From positions 36,960,199 through 37,024,198 of the forward strand of contig CM038717.1 in the NCBI GenBank assembly GCA_021613375.1: DNA of 64,000 nucleotides, given 5' to 3'. Source of the stretch: Megaleporinus macrocephalus (lineage: Eukaryota; Chordata; Actinopteri; Characiformes; Anostomidae). The position numbers were made by a program, and so were the translations under genes. Below, in pieces: positions 1 to 9,716 of the stretch (the stretch's first letter is position 1; the number at the start of each line of letters is the position of its first letter). The notes beneath the pieces were generated by a model. It was not told the DNA's origin, did not search any database, and saw only the letters and a list, made by a program, of their open reading frames with translations.

Positions 1-947
1 CTGTGTGTAGGAGTACACGCCCACCTTCCCACTGTGCAGGTACTGATACGCTTCAGTACTTTTATAGTTTTTCATTACTGAACTGTCTACACCTTCCGAG
101 AGTACAGAGTAATTAAACATGTCTCCATAAGTAACCTCAGACCACCTTCTCATATCACCCACCCACTATGTTATTAACCTCAGACCACCTTCTCATATCA
201 TCCACCCACTGTGTTACTAACCTCGGAGGAGACAGTGTTGTCCCATTAGAACTTCTTACTGTCTCTCTGGTCTCCTCCCATGTAACTGTATTCATTTTGG
301 TTATCTGAGCGGAAGTTCAAACACAAAGGCGGAAGAAACACACGCTTGAAAGATAGTTGCAAAGGCGTCAACTCCATATTAATGGCCATGGTTTTGTAAC
401 TGATTGTTTAACAAGCTCCTATAGGCATGATGGTTGGTGTCCACATACTTTTAGCCATGTAGTGTTTGACTGTGCTACAGTTTCTCATTAAGAAAATTAT
501 GAGCCTGGTCGTTTCTAAAGTCTAATTATATGCGCTGAAGAAGTGTGCAGTCTTTCAATGTCAAGGCCGTAGTTAGGAGGTGGCGTCCCGATATTTCTGA
601 AATGCATGACTCTACTTGGTAATGAAAGAAAGGCACGATATTTCACTGCGCCATTCACACCAGTTCCTTGGCACTACCACCGCATTTTAGCCCTCCATAT
701 TGATGAGAGACGGGGTGCTGTGCCATTTTCTCTCAAAGAGAAACTCAGCGCCCAGTAATTTGGTCCAGACGTCCCACCGCGATGATGTCAGAGCATGAGT
801 CAGTTAGCGAGGCAGAAGGGAATACCCGCAGGAGGCAATATGCTACAACAACACACTGAGTGTGAGTGTTAACAGTTGAATACGTCCCACATCTCAGTGT
901 TTGTGTAAACCCAGAGAATGCAGACTTACTCATTCATGTAACTACAG
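1..947. other. Gene-free sequence with a short 43-bp duplication
   Basis: No coding signal is visible. A 43-bp segment beginning AACCTCAGACCACC occurs at 133 and again at 176, and a third partial start lies at 219. The rest looks like unique, moderately AT-rich DNA. Confidence 0.6.
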
Positions 948-1580
948 TATACAGCCATTGGTCACTTCATTAGCAGCACCTCCTTATATCTGCTCTCACT
1001 GTCCACTGTATCAGCTCCATTGACCATACAGGAGCTACACTTACAGACTGTAGTACATCCGATTCTCTGTATACATTATTACTCTGTTCTTTAATGATCA
1101 GGACCCCCACAGAGCTATTAGGGAGGTGGATCATTCTCAGCACTGCAGTGACCTGATGGTGGTGGTGTGTTTAAACACTGTGTCCACTCACTGTCCACTC
1201 TATTAGACACTCCTACTACTTGCTGGTCCACCTTGTAGATGTAAAGTCAGAGACAGTAGCTCATCCGCTGCTACACAGTTTGTGTTCCTCTAGTCCTTCA
1301 TCAGTGGACACAGGACCACAGGACACTGTTGTCTGGATAGTTTTGGTTGGTGGATGATTTTCAGTCCAGCTGTGACATTGAGGTGTTTAAACACTCCAGC
1401 AGCAGCACTGCTGTGTCTGATCCACTCAAACCAGCGCAACACTCCCTACAAGATGACCAACACAGAGAATTAGATGAACTATAGTCTGTAAGTGTAGCTC
1501 CTATATGGTCATTGGAGCTGATATAATGGACAGTGAGTGCAGATAGAATGAAGTGGACCAAATAATGTGGCCGGTGTATA
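948..1580. mobile_element. Non-autonomous element with long (~130 bp) terminal inverted repeats
   Basis: The left arm (948 to about 1090) and the reverse complement of the right arm (about 1450 to 1580) match over most of their length. Shared blocks include CACTTCATT, CTCACTGTCCA, ATATCAGCTCCA-like text, AGGAGCTACACTTACAGACT and AATTCTCTGT-like text. The middle carries GTTTAAACACTCCAGCAG and CACTGCTGTGTCTGATCCACT, which recur in partial copies near 22.3, 44.3 and 54.1 kb. No open frame of note is present. It resembles a foldback-like or MITE family that I recognise from fish genomes without being able to name it. Superfamily is uncertain. Confidence 0.8.
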
Positions 1581-1611
1581 TAATATTTGTTATAAAAAAA
1601 AATTGTTATAT

Positions 1612-1643
1612 ACTTGCATAAATTCTATGGAATTTATGCAAGT
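1612..1643. other. Perfect 14-bp hairpin with 4-nt loop
   Basis: ACTTGCATAAATTC (1612-1625) is followed by the loop TATG and then its exact reverse complement GAATTTATGCAAGT (1630-1643). It lies in an AT-rich gap between two transposons. Its function is unknown and it may be a remnant of a small palindromic MITE. Confidence 0.8.
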
Positions 1644-1682
1644 TTACTTTTAAATATAATTTTATAACATAATATATGTATA

Positions 1683-2202
1683 CACTACCACTCAAAAGTT
1701 TGGGATCACAGTGAAATGTTCTTGTTTTTAATGGAGTATCTTCTTCCTTAACACAACAATGGACTGACGGGTCTCTAAAGAAAGTTGTTTCTTTCTGGTC
1801 ATTTTGAGTCGGTCAGCAAGCCATCAACTGCTGATCTTCAGATACTAAACTAACCTAGAATGTTGTTCTCCCTTTTATACTCACTTATTAGTAGAATGTT
1901 TTTCAGCTGTGCATCACAATTGAGGAAGAGTGTCCTAACAACCAATTAGTCCAATAACACCCTTAACTTGGATTGGCGGCCGTACCAGGAGATTTAGACA
2001 GAGGACTGAGAATTGCTGATAATAGGACTATATGCAAAATAAGCCTCTATACAAAAATAGACTTTAATACAAACATTTTTATTCTTTAAAAATCATCTGA
2101 CACACTTACATTAATTGTGAAATGAACAATATTGTTTGTGAATTGCATGAAAATTGCATGAAATGAAATTCTAAAGTGATCCTAAACTTTTGAGCGGTAG
2201 TA
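1683..2202. mobile_element. Tc1/mariner-type MITE (520 bp), flanked by TA
   Basis: The left end reads CACTACCACTCAAAAGTTTGG. The right end is its near inverse (about 2164-2202: CCTAAACTTTTGAGCGGTAG plus T/A). Both ends are flanked by TA, the Tc1/mariner target. The interior keeps only the first codons of a transposase on the minus strand, so the element is internally deleted. A second, truncated copy lies at 14174-14506. Confidence 0.85.
1728..1802 (-). pseudogene. N-terminal remnant of Tc1-like transposase
   Basis: Reading the minus strand from the ATG at 1802 gives MTRKKQLSLETRQSIVVLRK followed by four more residues and a stop at 1728. This resembles the start of Tc1 transposases (basic residues, then the first helix of the paired-like DNA-binding domain). 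The rest of the DNA-binding domain and the DDE catalytic domain are absent. The copy near 14.28 kb has CAA changed to TAA at codon 6, so it is broken earlier. Confidence 0.65.
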
Positions 2203-2237
2203 TATATATATATATATAGATATATATATATATATAT

Positions 2238-2316
<79 letters not shown>

Positions 2317-2330
2317 TATATATACACTAT
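2203..2330. repeat. (TA)n microsatellite
   Basis: Nearly pure TA dinucleotides with occasional GATA interruptions start directly at the right TIR of the Tc1 MITE. The array may have grown from the TA target duplication. Confidence 0.95.
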
Positions 2331-2814
2331 CTAACAAGCCAATCACGTGCCTGCAGTGCCGTGCTCTCAGTCATTTAGGTTGCAGCATGATTGTTCTTAC
2401 CAGATGGGCTGAGTTTTCTCTAACTGCTGATCTCCTGGGAGTTTCACACACAGCCGTCTCTAGAGTCAGTGGAGAATGGCCAGACCAGTTCGACCTGACA
2501 GGAAGTCGAAGGCTGGAAAAGCGCAGCCTGGTCTGATGAATCTTAATGTCTGCTGAGTCACACAGATGCGAGGATCAGAATCAGGTTCCAACAGCGAGAA
2601 TCCTCAGACCTGACCTGCCTTATGGAATCAGCCCAGGCTGGAAAAGGTGTGAGGAATGTTTTCTTGCCATACTTCAACACCGATCTATCATTGCTTGGGT
2701 ATTCGATTTGCCAGCTTATTCACAATGGACAGCTTCTTCCAGCACGATAATGCACCACATAACAACAGTCTTCTCAAACTGCACTCATATACACTACAGC
2801 ACCGAAGCTTTACA

Positions 2815-3403
2815 CTCTCAAAACCTAGTGATCTCCTACATAGACAGTATTTTACGTCATAGTATGCGCTCCCGACATGTAGACTGTCCCAATTCTTATA
2901 CCTTAAACATGCTGTCTACTGAGAAACCTTATTTAGACCTGATTTTAAGAAAGCATTGAACGCTTCCTCAGCCACTAAGACAATCCCATGATACAACACA
3001 GGCTAATCTACAAGCAGTGAAGTGGTTTTAAAATGTGAGTTATTTTGATTCTCTCTGGAGTTTTAATGTGTTTCTGGTCATATAATCACACAGAACAGTA
3101 TTTTATTATCAACTCTGTAACGAGTCCTTCACCATTTAGCAGTTTTATACTCGAGACATTAGCATTTATGCTAGCAGATTTTTAAGCCTCGGGCTATTGT
3201 TGTGGATGCCGGCTGGTAGCTTAGCAACCAGCTAAACCACTGGTCGCGTGCTGCAGTGGGGGGAACAAGCGGTGACGCAGTCTCTCTCTAACTAGAGCGT
3301 CTCAGTAATCTGTTTTATGAGGAGAGATGAGGAGAGAACACTGCTACTTACACAGCTGCTACCTAGACAGCCTACTTACACACTCACTAGGTTTTAAGAC
3401 ACA
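2815..3403 (-). mobile_element. DNA-transposon-like repeat 'E' (TIR CTCAAAACCTAGTGA)
   Basis: The ends form inverted repeats: CTCAAAACCTAGTGA near 2817 and TCACTAGGTTTTAAGAC near 3384. The whole unit matches, in reverse, the sequence at 56738-57250: shared blocks include GACATGTAGACTGTCCCAATTC, the CTGAGGAAGC/CTGAGGAACC region and TTACACAGCTGCTAC-like text. A partial copy lies at 5163-5355. It has no coding capacity, so it is a non-autonomous element inserted in the Tc1 copy. Confidence 0.75.
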
Positions 3404-3407
3404 CCCA

Positions 3408-3835
3408 ATAAGTGTATGTTCAACAGTAAGAACAGCAGATCTGATTAGAACAGATGTAAATAATCATACATACAATACAAAGTAAAATGAATATCTTATT
3501 GTGAGAGAAGTAGATCATATCTTGAGCTCCAGTTTGAAGAACAAAGTGTAGTTCCAGATTTCTCCTGGACGCCCCAGACATTGTATGAATGTGTTCAGTT
3601 CCTTCAGCAGCAATTTTGATTTAGCTTAATGAAGTACTGAGCAGTTAAATCAGGTATTAGATGAGAACTGTAAATAATACTGGGTTGTTTCCACAAGGAG
3701 AAGCTTGGAAAGGGTTAAATAAACACACTGACGTATGGAAAAGCACTAGTTACTCTATTAATACTGTTTGAACATATAAAAAAAGTGTTTGCTGAGCAAA
3801 TACAAGCTTCCCATCTAGAAATAAATAGATTTTAA
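3408..3835 (+). mobile_element. Dispersed repeat 'D', copy 1
   Basis: This segment recurs at 38175-38470 (inverted), 39660-39826 (inverted), 44630-44815 (direct) and 52921-53110 (inverted). Diagnostic blocks are AGATCATATCTTGAGCTCCA, ATTGTATGAATGTGTTCAGT, TAGCTTAATGAAGTACTGAG and TTGTTTCCACAAGGAGAAGC. Five copies in 64 kb show an abundant family. No coding frame and no clear termini were found, and its class is unknown. Confidence 0.8.
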
Positions 3836-4088
3836 ATATAATAATGCCCCCAAGTGCCTCAAGCTGTACATGCCAGTGGGTTCTGAATCCAGTAGAGCAT
3901 CTATAAGGTGTGATTAAATGTGAGATTCATAGAACTAAAAGGTGCACCACAAGAATCTGCAGGAACTGCATGACATCAACATGGAGCTGAACCCCAGAAG
4001 AATGTTTCCAACTTCTTGAGGAATCCTATGCCCTGAAGAATTCAGGCTCCTAATAAAGTGCTCGCTGAGCAGATGTGTTAGTGTTATT

Positions 4089-4358
4089 ATAACCTCTTGG
4101 CTGAGCGATCCCGAGGTGAAGATTTCCATCAGAGCTGTAATTTGATGTTTTTTACTATTTTCTTGGTCTGCTCTGTTTTCCCTCCTGGGTGTGACCTCCG
4201 AATGGACAAACATCGGCGAGGCATTTCCGCATTTCCATAAGCGAGGAATAACAAGCAAGGTTATTCGGAAGGAGCCGGGGTTCAGCTGCAGCTTTGATCA
4301 CTCGCAATCTGTAAAGAACAAACACAATCACGTCCTCGAGTGCAAGGAGAAAGCGAAG

Positions 4359-4391
<33 letters not shown>

Positions 4392-4659
4392 GAGAGACAG
4401 TCAAGGATGTTGTTCCTTCATCACAATATCCAAGTGCTTGCTTTTTGTCTGTGCAAAGATTTCGAAATGCCAAAACATCCGTGTCAGCTTCAGGTCTTCC
4501 CAAATTATTCCGCTCATCCATATACAATTCCTGAAACCATGCGGCCTGTGGCTGTAGCCATATATCATTCACATACATACACACCTGCGAGTATGGAATA
4601 CTTTGAATGGCACTGTTTGATTGGAAACAATTAAGATTTTTTTTTAAATGGTAATCGGC
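4089..4659. other. Gene-free sequence with a short (GA)n tract
   Basis: A GA-dinucleotide run occupies about 4357-4395. The open frames crossing it translate the repeat (Arg-Glu or Leu-Ser runs) and are not credible genes. Nothing else is recognised. Confidence 0.6.
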
Positions 4660-5162
4660 TGGACTACATTAAAGGAGCGATATGTAATATTTGTAGATTC
4701 AAAAATTTCAAATTTAACTCAAATTATCAACAGAAAGTGAAGAAATAACCGTTTTGAAGGTATGCCAAAGACGTCTGTCTATCATGCTGCAGAGATATCC
4801 ACTGAAGTTAGCGTGCTAACCAGACCCCTGGTCTGTCCTGTCTCATAGTACCACTGAATCACTGTAACACTGAGTGGAATCAGTCCAACATGAGAGGATT
4901 AAGAAGTAGCTCTGCTGCCCCGATGGCGTATTCTTATGTTTTATTAGTTGTGTTGGAGGTGCTGCCCCCTGTTAGCTCATTTAAGGACATACAGCCAATG
5001 AGAGGAGGACTAAATGCAAGGATGGCTGAAGCTATTGGCAAGAAACCACATTCAGCAGCAAACAAAAGAAGTGATAGAAATAGAAGCAGAACAAGAGTTA
5101 ACATAGGTGCTGCTTTCCACCACTGGAGACGCTCTTGGAGATTGAGGGTGAGTCTCAAACCT
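4660..5162 (+). mobile_element. Repeat-like segment with 'RTRVNIGAAF' coding remnant
   Basis: The segment begins near GGAGCGATATGTAATATTTG and contains an open frame (4890-5165, 91 codons). Its C-terminal half reads KRSDRNRSRTRVNIGAAFHH, then WRRSWRLR. I associate an 'RxRVNIGxAFxRWR' motif with multicopy fish open frames linked to mobile repeats; this is recollection, not a search. The frame ends abruptly at the junction with repeat E (5163). It is probably a truncated repeat-encoded domain rather than a host gene. Confidence 0.45.
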
Positions 5163-5357
5163 TAGTGAGTGTGTAAGTAGACTGTCTAGGTAGCAGCTGT
5201 GTAAGTAGCAGTGTTCTCTCCTCATCTCTCCTCATAAAACAGATTACTGAGACGCTCTAGTTAGAGAGAGACTGCGTCACGGCTTGTTCCCGCCCACTGC
5301 ATCATGCGACCGGTGGTTTAGCTGGTTGCTAAGCTACCAGCCGGCATTCAAAACAAT
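5163..5357 (+). mobile_element. Repeat 'E' fragment
   Basis: The sequence from the AACCTTAGTGAGTG-like terminus through GTAGCAGTGTTCTCTCCTC, AAAACAGATTACTGAGACGC and TTAGCTGGTTGCTAAGCTAC matches the right part of the 2815-3403 element in reverse orientation. Copies at 3.2-3.4 kb and 5.2-5.4 kb therefore form inverted repeats about 1.8 kb apart. Confidence 0.8.
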
Positions 5358-5359
5358 AG

Positions 5360-5425
5360 TACGGTGGCGTAGTGGTTAGTACGGTGGTGTAGTGGTTAGC
5401 ACTGTCGCCTCACTGTAAGATGATC
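5360..5425 (+). mobile_element. tRNA-derived SINE head with two A-box units
   Basis: Two 20-bp units (TACGGTGGCGTAGTGGTTAG, then TACGGTGGTGTAGTGGTTAG) are followed by CACTGTCGCCTCACTGTAAG, the normal continuation of a tRNA-like SINE head (tRNA-Val-like). The core TGGTGTAGTGG fits the RNA polymerase III A box (TRGYNNARNNG). The B box and body are missing. It is a minimal version of the large arrays at 44.9, 52.3 and 56.1 kb. Confidence 0.8.
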
Positions 5426-6780
5426 TTAAGTTTCCTCTTTTACAATGCACAACAGAAAACACATTCATAAAATTTTCAGGGGTCCAATATGCCTACCAAT
5501 GACTCTGTCTGTAGGTAATGTACACCTCCTCATGCATCTCACCTCACCAGCCGTCCCTCCTCATTTCCTCTGTCTGCTTAGGAGAGCAGAAACCTTCCTT
5601 CACTTCGGTTCCTGCACCAATTTTGGCTATTGTTTAAACCCTGCTCCTGTTCCCCTAAGCAGAAGATAAGGAGGAACGTCTGATGAGGTGAGATACATGA
5701 GGAGGTGTCTGCTTAGGGAAGCAGGAACTCCGTTCTAAACTAGTTCAGGTCACACAGCGGCTCGGGAGCAGAGGAGGAGACAGTCCACTTTTCTCTTTAA
5801 AAGCTTCAGACTGATATAATCCTGCTCTTATCTTCTGTGCATTAAGGCAGAGGCTTCGTATCTGGTCCTCTGGGGCCTCCCAAGCCTGTGAATTCACTTT
5901 ATCTTCCAGCTTCTGAGACACCTGAGACAGGACAACGATGCTGTGTGGTTCCTGAGCCGGGGTGTGCTAGGAGCTACAGTAGAAGGCAGAATGGTAACAA
6001 TCTAAAGGGTGTAGATGCCCAGTCTGTCTTTGAATAACACTCAGCTGAACATCTATTAAATGTAAATGAGCCTAAAGTTGCATCTATTGAATGTTTTAAA
6101 GCTGCATCTATTAAACCCCAAACCTCAACATCTTCACCCAATGGTGTTACATATGAACTGAGTATCATCACATAGTTTGTTCAAATTTAAGTATCTGTGG
6201 ATCTTGAATAGGGGACCATCACAATAAAGCCTTACTGAAATAAAAGTAGATATTGAGGTCTTGCTATGCAGGTAAGGCACTAACTTGCTTCTTGGCCTCC
6301 TCATCTGACGAGTCACTTCTGTTTCTCTAATAATCTGTGGTCTCCATTATAATGATGATTAGAGGACAGTACAGTTATATATCTATTTTGTTTGCTACTG
6401 GTAACTTTAGCTCTCTGGGTTCCTTCTTCACTACCATTTGCCCAATTTACCCAATGAAATTAGCCAGTAGGCTGACCACTGGAAAACCTTATAGCTGAAC
6501 CTCAAGATAAGCTAAGCTTGATTGATCCTTTTGCTGCCAAACAGTGGTTGGACTGGGCACAATGTCTTCTTCAATGTCTTCACAGTCTTTCAACATCGCC
6601 AGCAGAAGTGGGATCTCTTGCTTAAAGACTGTGTTTCAGATGTTCTCCGATTCATTTAATTCTCTGTCCTTGTAATAACCCACTTTACCAAGGTGGCCAA
6701 ATAACTGAGGAGCCAGACCCTAACCACACCCCTAGACTAGCTCCAGGTCTGGACACACAGAGATGGCTGTTATCGACATT
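5426..6780. other. Gene-free sequence
   Basis: Several open frames of 60-75 codons lack any recognisable domain, splice context or composition bias. An imperfect inverted pair is present near 5525-5580 and 5660-5720 (CTCCTCATGCATCTCACCTC versus a GAGGTGAGATACATGAGGAG-like stretch), so part of it may be another MITE. Confidence 0.5.
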
Positions 6781-7310
6781 CACTATATTGCCAAAAACAT
6801 TTGCTTACCTCCTTCAAACTTGTATGACCTTGAGTGGTATCTCATTCTTAAACCATAGGGTTTAATATGATGCCGGCCCAACCTTTGCAGCTATAACAGC
6901 TTCAACCCTTCTGGGAAGGCTCTCCACACGGTTTAGGAGTGTGTTTATGGGAATGTTTGACCGTTCCTCCAGAAGACCATTGTTGAGGTCAGACACTGAT
7001 GTTGAACGAGAAGTTCTGGCTCACAGTCTCCACTCTAATTCATCCCAAATGTGTTCTATCAGATTGAGGTCAGGACTCCACGGTGTGCCCGTCTTCCACA
7101 CCAAACTCGCTAATCCATGTCTTTGGTGATGTAAGGCTTGGATGCAGCTGCCCGGCCATGGAAACCCATTTCCATGAAGCTCTCTACGCTCTGTTCTTGA
7201 GCTGATCTGAAGGCCACATGAAGTTTGGAGATAGCCATTGACTCTGCAGAAAGTTGGTGACCTCTGCCCACCATGCTGACCCCATTCACGTAGACTGTAT
7301 GTCCATACAA
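6781..7310 (-). mobile_element. Internally deleted Tc1 transposon (TIR CACTATATTGCCAAAA)
   Basis: The left terminus CACTATATTGCCAAAAACAT is followed by TGCAGCTATAACAGCTTCAA, TTTAGGAGTGTGTTTATGGG, CTAATTCATCCCAAATGTGT and, after an internal deletion near 7110, GGCTTGGATGCAGCTGCCCG, GGAAACCCATTTCCATGAAG and CTGATCTGAAGGCCACATGA. This order matches the antisense strand of a very common fish Tc1 family. The translated minus strand retains fragments such as GRAAASKP and LNLIEHIWDELEWRL, the 'third D/E' region. The right terminus is missing. The element is non-functional. Confidence 0.85.
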
Positions 7311-8582
7311 ATCGGATGCCTATTATAACCTGGTAGTACAATTCAAGTACCGTAACTCCACTCCTGCTTTTTAGAAGGTAATAGCAGCCCCCTCTGGTGG
7401 CCGAAACAAGTACAGCTCTGCTGCAGGTCTTTCTCAAGACTTTCCAGTGTGTCTTTAATTCACAATTAAAAACAGGGACAGCTCTAGTCAGGGACAGATC
7501 AACAAAAATGTGGACTGTCCCCATAAAACGAGGACATCTGGTCATCCCATGCTTTGCTACTGTGCAGCTAATTGTCCAATAATTGGTCAATTCATTAGGA
7601 ATGAGATTAAATGATGTAAAATATTAAAACTCTGAACAAATGAAGATCCTTTGTTTTGATATAGCCGTTCTTATTTATAGCTACTGAATGAATACTGAGT
7701 GATTAGTAACTGCTGCATGTTTAGCTCCCAGTTCTCGTTCTTCTCCTGGAATGTAATCACTGTCCTTGATTAAAAAGATGTTCCTCCCATTGATTTTCTG
7801 ACTGCGCTTTTTGGCAGTGGAGAGGAAAACATGTCTCCTCTTCTATTTAGTAAAAGCTGCGATGCCTGGACGGCCGTTCCTCATTTTCTACCACTGAGGT
7901 TTCAGGATCGTGAATCATTCCCTCATTTGTTTACCTAGAAAATCTGAATTTACTTTATTCGCTTAGGTAATTCGCCAAGTCGCTGATGGGGCTTTAAGAT
8001 CGATCGCTTTTGTTTAGCCAATTTCTTTCATTAGCCCATATTCAGGACGGGGTTCTGGAGGCCGGGAGGTGAGGCGGCTGACACTAATCTTGTTCAGCAA
8101 TTTAAGTGGGCTTTATTGGCTTTGTTGGCCTGAATGTTTCCAGTAGCTTGTCCCCAGATCATTTAAATGAGGGTCTAATTCGTGTCTTTCTAGTCTTTCT
8201 AGTCTTTCCTGAGTTTATTCCCGCCGCAGTCACTGACCAAAACCTGCCTTTCTCATTTGGCAGACGCACCGTGTGTCTTGTTTCCGCTGAGTCTATTCCC
8301 AGGTTATTAAGCACCTGTGGCTATTTCTTCCACATGACAGCAGTTGCCCTCCAGGTGATGGGGGCCTATGGAGCAGCAGCTCTTCTCGAGCCATGTACCG
8401 GGATTTGAAGCGATACAGAAAACAACAATGACAAAGCAACATGAGCAATGGTTTTACATGCAATTGTGCAACGTATAACTGTAATATAACAATATATTCA
8501 TTCAAATCCAACAGGTTTAACTGTCTGTCCTACCATAGCACTACTGAATGGCATCTCTTCAATAACGATACCCAAATATACA
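7311..8582. other. Gene-free; unique-looking island 7640-8300
   Basis: 7311-7590 has repeat-like text (CCCCATAAAACGAGGACATC) and no clear gene. About 7640-8300 shows balanced composition, no tandem structure and no similarity to other parts of the window. It contains blocks such as CATTCCCTCATTTGTTTACC that look like constrained vertebrate non-coding sequence. No splice-bounded coding frame was identified. Confidence 0.45.
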
Positions 8583-9285
8583 AGGGTTGGACAATGAACT
8601 GAAACACCTGGTTTTAGACCACAATCATTTATTAGTATGGTGTAGGGCCAGTACAGCGTCAATTCGTCTTGGGAATGACATATACAAGTCCTGCACAGTG
8701 GTCAGAGGGATTTTAATATTTAGATCTGGTGACTGTGCAGGCCATGGGAGATGTTCAACTTCACTTTCATGTCCATCAAACCAATCTTTCACCAGTCTTG
8801 CTGTGTGTATTGGTGCATTGTCCTCCTGATACACGGCACCGCCTTCAGGATACAATGTTTGAACCACTGGATGCACATGGTCCTCCAGAATGGTTCGGTA
8901 GTCCTTGGCAATGACGCGCCAATCTAGCACAAGTATTGGGCCAAGGGAATGTCATGATATGGCAGTCCAACCTATCACTGATCCACCCCCATGCTTCACT
9001 CTGGGTATGCAGCAGTCTGGGTGGTACGCTTCTTTGGGGCTTCTCCACACCGTAACTCTCCCGGATGTGGGGAAAACAGAAAGGTGGGCTCATCAGAGAA
9101 CAATACATGTTTCACATTGTCCACAGCCCAAGATTTGCACTCCTTGTACCATTGAAACCGGTGTTTGGTATTGGCACGAGTGACCAAAGGTTTGGCTATA
9201 GCAGCCCAGCCGTGTATATTGACCCTGTGGAGCTCCTGACGGACAGTTCTGGTGGAAACAGGAGAGTTGAGGTGCACGTTTAATT
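8583..9285 (-). mobile_element. Degenerate Tc1-like transposon, 5' truncated
   Basis: The left end reads GGGTTGGACAATGAACTGAA, a typical Tc1-family terminus. The minus strand encodes most of a DDE transposase in two frames. One, about 9277 to 8996, includes HRVNIHGWAAIAKPL, FQWYKECKSWAV and VLFSDEPTF around the first catalytic Asp. The other, about 8930 to 8710, includes VYQEDNAPIHTARLVKDWF and LPWPAQSPDLN around the second Asp. A frameshift near 8940 separates them, and the N-terminal DNA-binding part and right TIR are missing. Confidence 0.9.
8640..9277 (-). pseudogene. Tc1 transposase DDE domain remnant
   Basis: This would catalyse cut-and-paste transposition if intact. Frame 1 carries the first catalytic Asp in LFSDEPTF and frame 2 carries the second in QEDNAPIHTA. 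The final Glu region (usually SPDLNPIEHLWD) is interrupted after SPDLNI. The frameshift, the missing N-terminus and the altered SPDLN region make it dead. The open frames on the opposite strand here are shadows. Confidence 0.85.
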
Positions 9286-9289
9286 CATT

Positions 9290-9716
9290 TAATTATGTGT
9301 GTCCACTGGTGAGTAAGTAAATGTTGTTAAGTTCTATTTTAAGTAGAAACAAAATCTTAAACCTCGTCATATACTTTAAAGTTCAACAATAATATAAGCA
9401 GTAAATTATAAGTATTATGTTAAGTTAACTTAAGGAAACTTACAAGCTAGTAAACTAACAGTAAACCCTTAAGTTTACTTTTAGTGTAGTTGCAGTACAA
9501 CAGATGTGAACTAGTTGTATACTTGGTTTACTACTCTTACACTTAGAGTGTACTTAAAAGTATACTTTTAGAAACTAAAAAGTGGGCCAATTTAGTCTCA
9601 AGAAGTATTAAAATAGTACATATACAAGTGTACTACTAGTACAATGACATTAGTTTAGTAACTACATAAAGTATACTTAATAAAATGAACTTTAAGTATA
9701 CTTATTTTCTGTAAGG
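9290..9716. mobile_element. AT-rich MITE-like repeat (AAGTATACTT motifs)
   Basis: The interval is full of palindromic AAGTATACTT and AGTATACTTA-type motifs on both strands and ends with CTTATTTTCTGTAAGGGTAT. I recall dispersed fish MITEs ending in 'AAGTATACTTATTTTTTACAAGGG'. Precise termini and target duplication were not resolved. Confidence 0.45.

Larger units (their letters stand above)
2331..4088 (+). mobile_element. Degenerate Tc1 transposon split by nested insertions
   Basis: The 5'/central part (2331 to about 2812) keeps GCAGCATGATTGTTCT, GCTGATCTCCTGGGAGTTTC, GAGAATGGCCAGAC, CCTGGTCTGATGAATCT and AGCACGATAATGCACCA. These are hallmark segments of a fish Tc1-like transposase, ending in the 'second D' region. 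The 3' part (about 3845-4088) resumes in the same family with TCTGAATCCAGTAGAGCATC, AATCTGCAGGAACTGCATGA, GGAATGTTTCCAAC and the end AATAAAGTGCTCGCTGAGCA. The gap is filled by two unrelated repeats (2815-3403 and 3408-3835). An internal deletion and many indels make it non-functional. Family identity is from memory of the nucleotide consensus. Confidence 0.8.

Noticed and set aside
4191..4634. 147-codon plus-strand frame as a gene
   Set aside because: It runs through a (GA)n tract giving an Arg-Glu run and begins inside the flank of a degenerate Tc1. There is no domain or supporting context.
8625..9277. Functional Tc1 transposase gene
   Set aside because: A frameshift near 8940, a missing N-terminal DNA-binding domain and the loss of the final Glu region make it a remnant.
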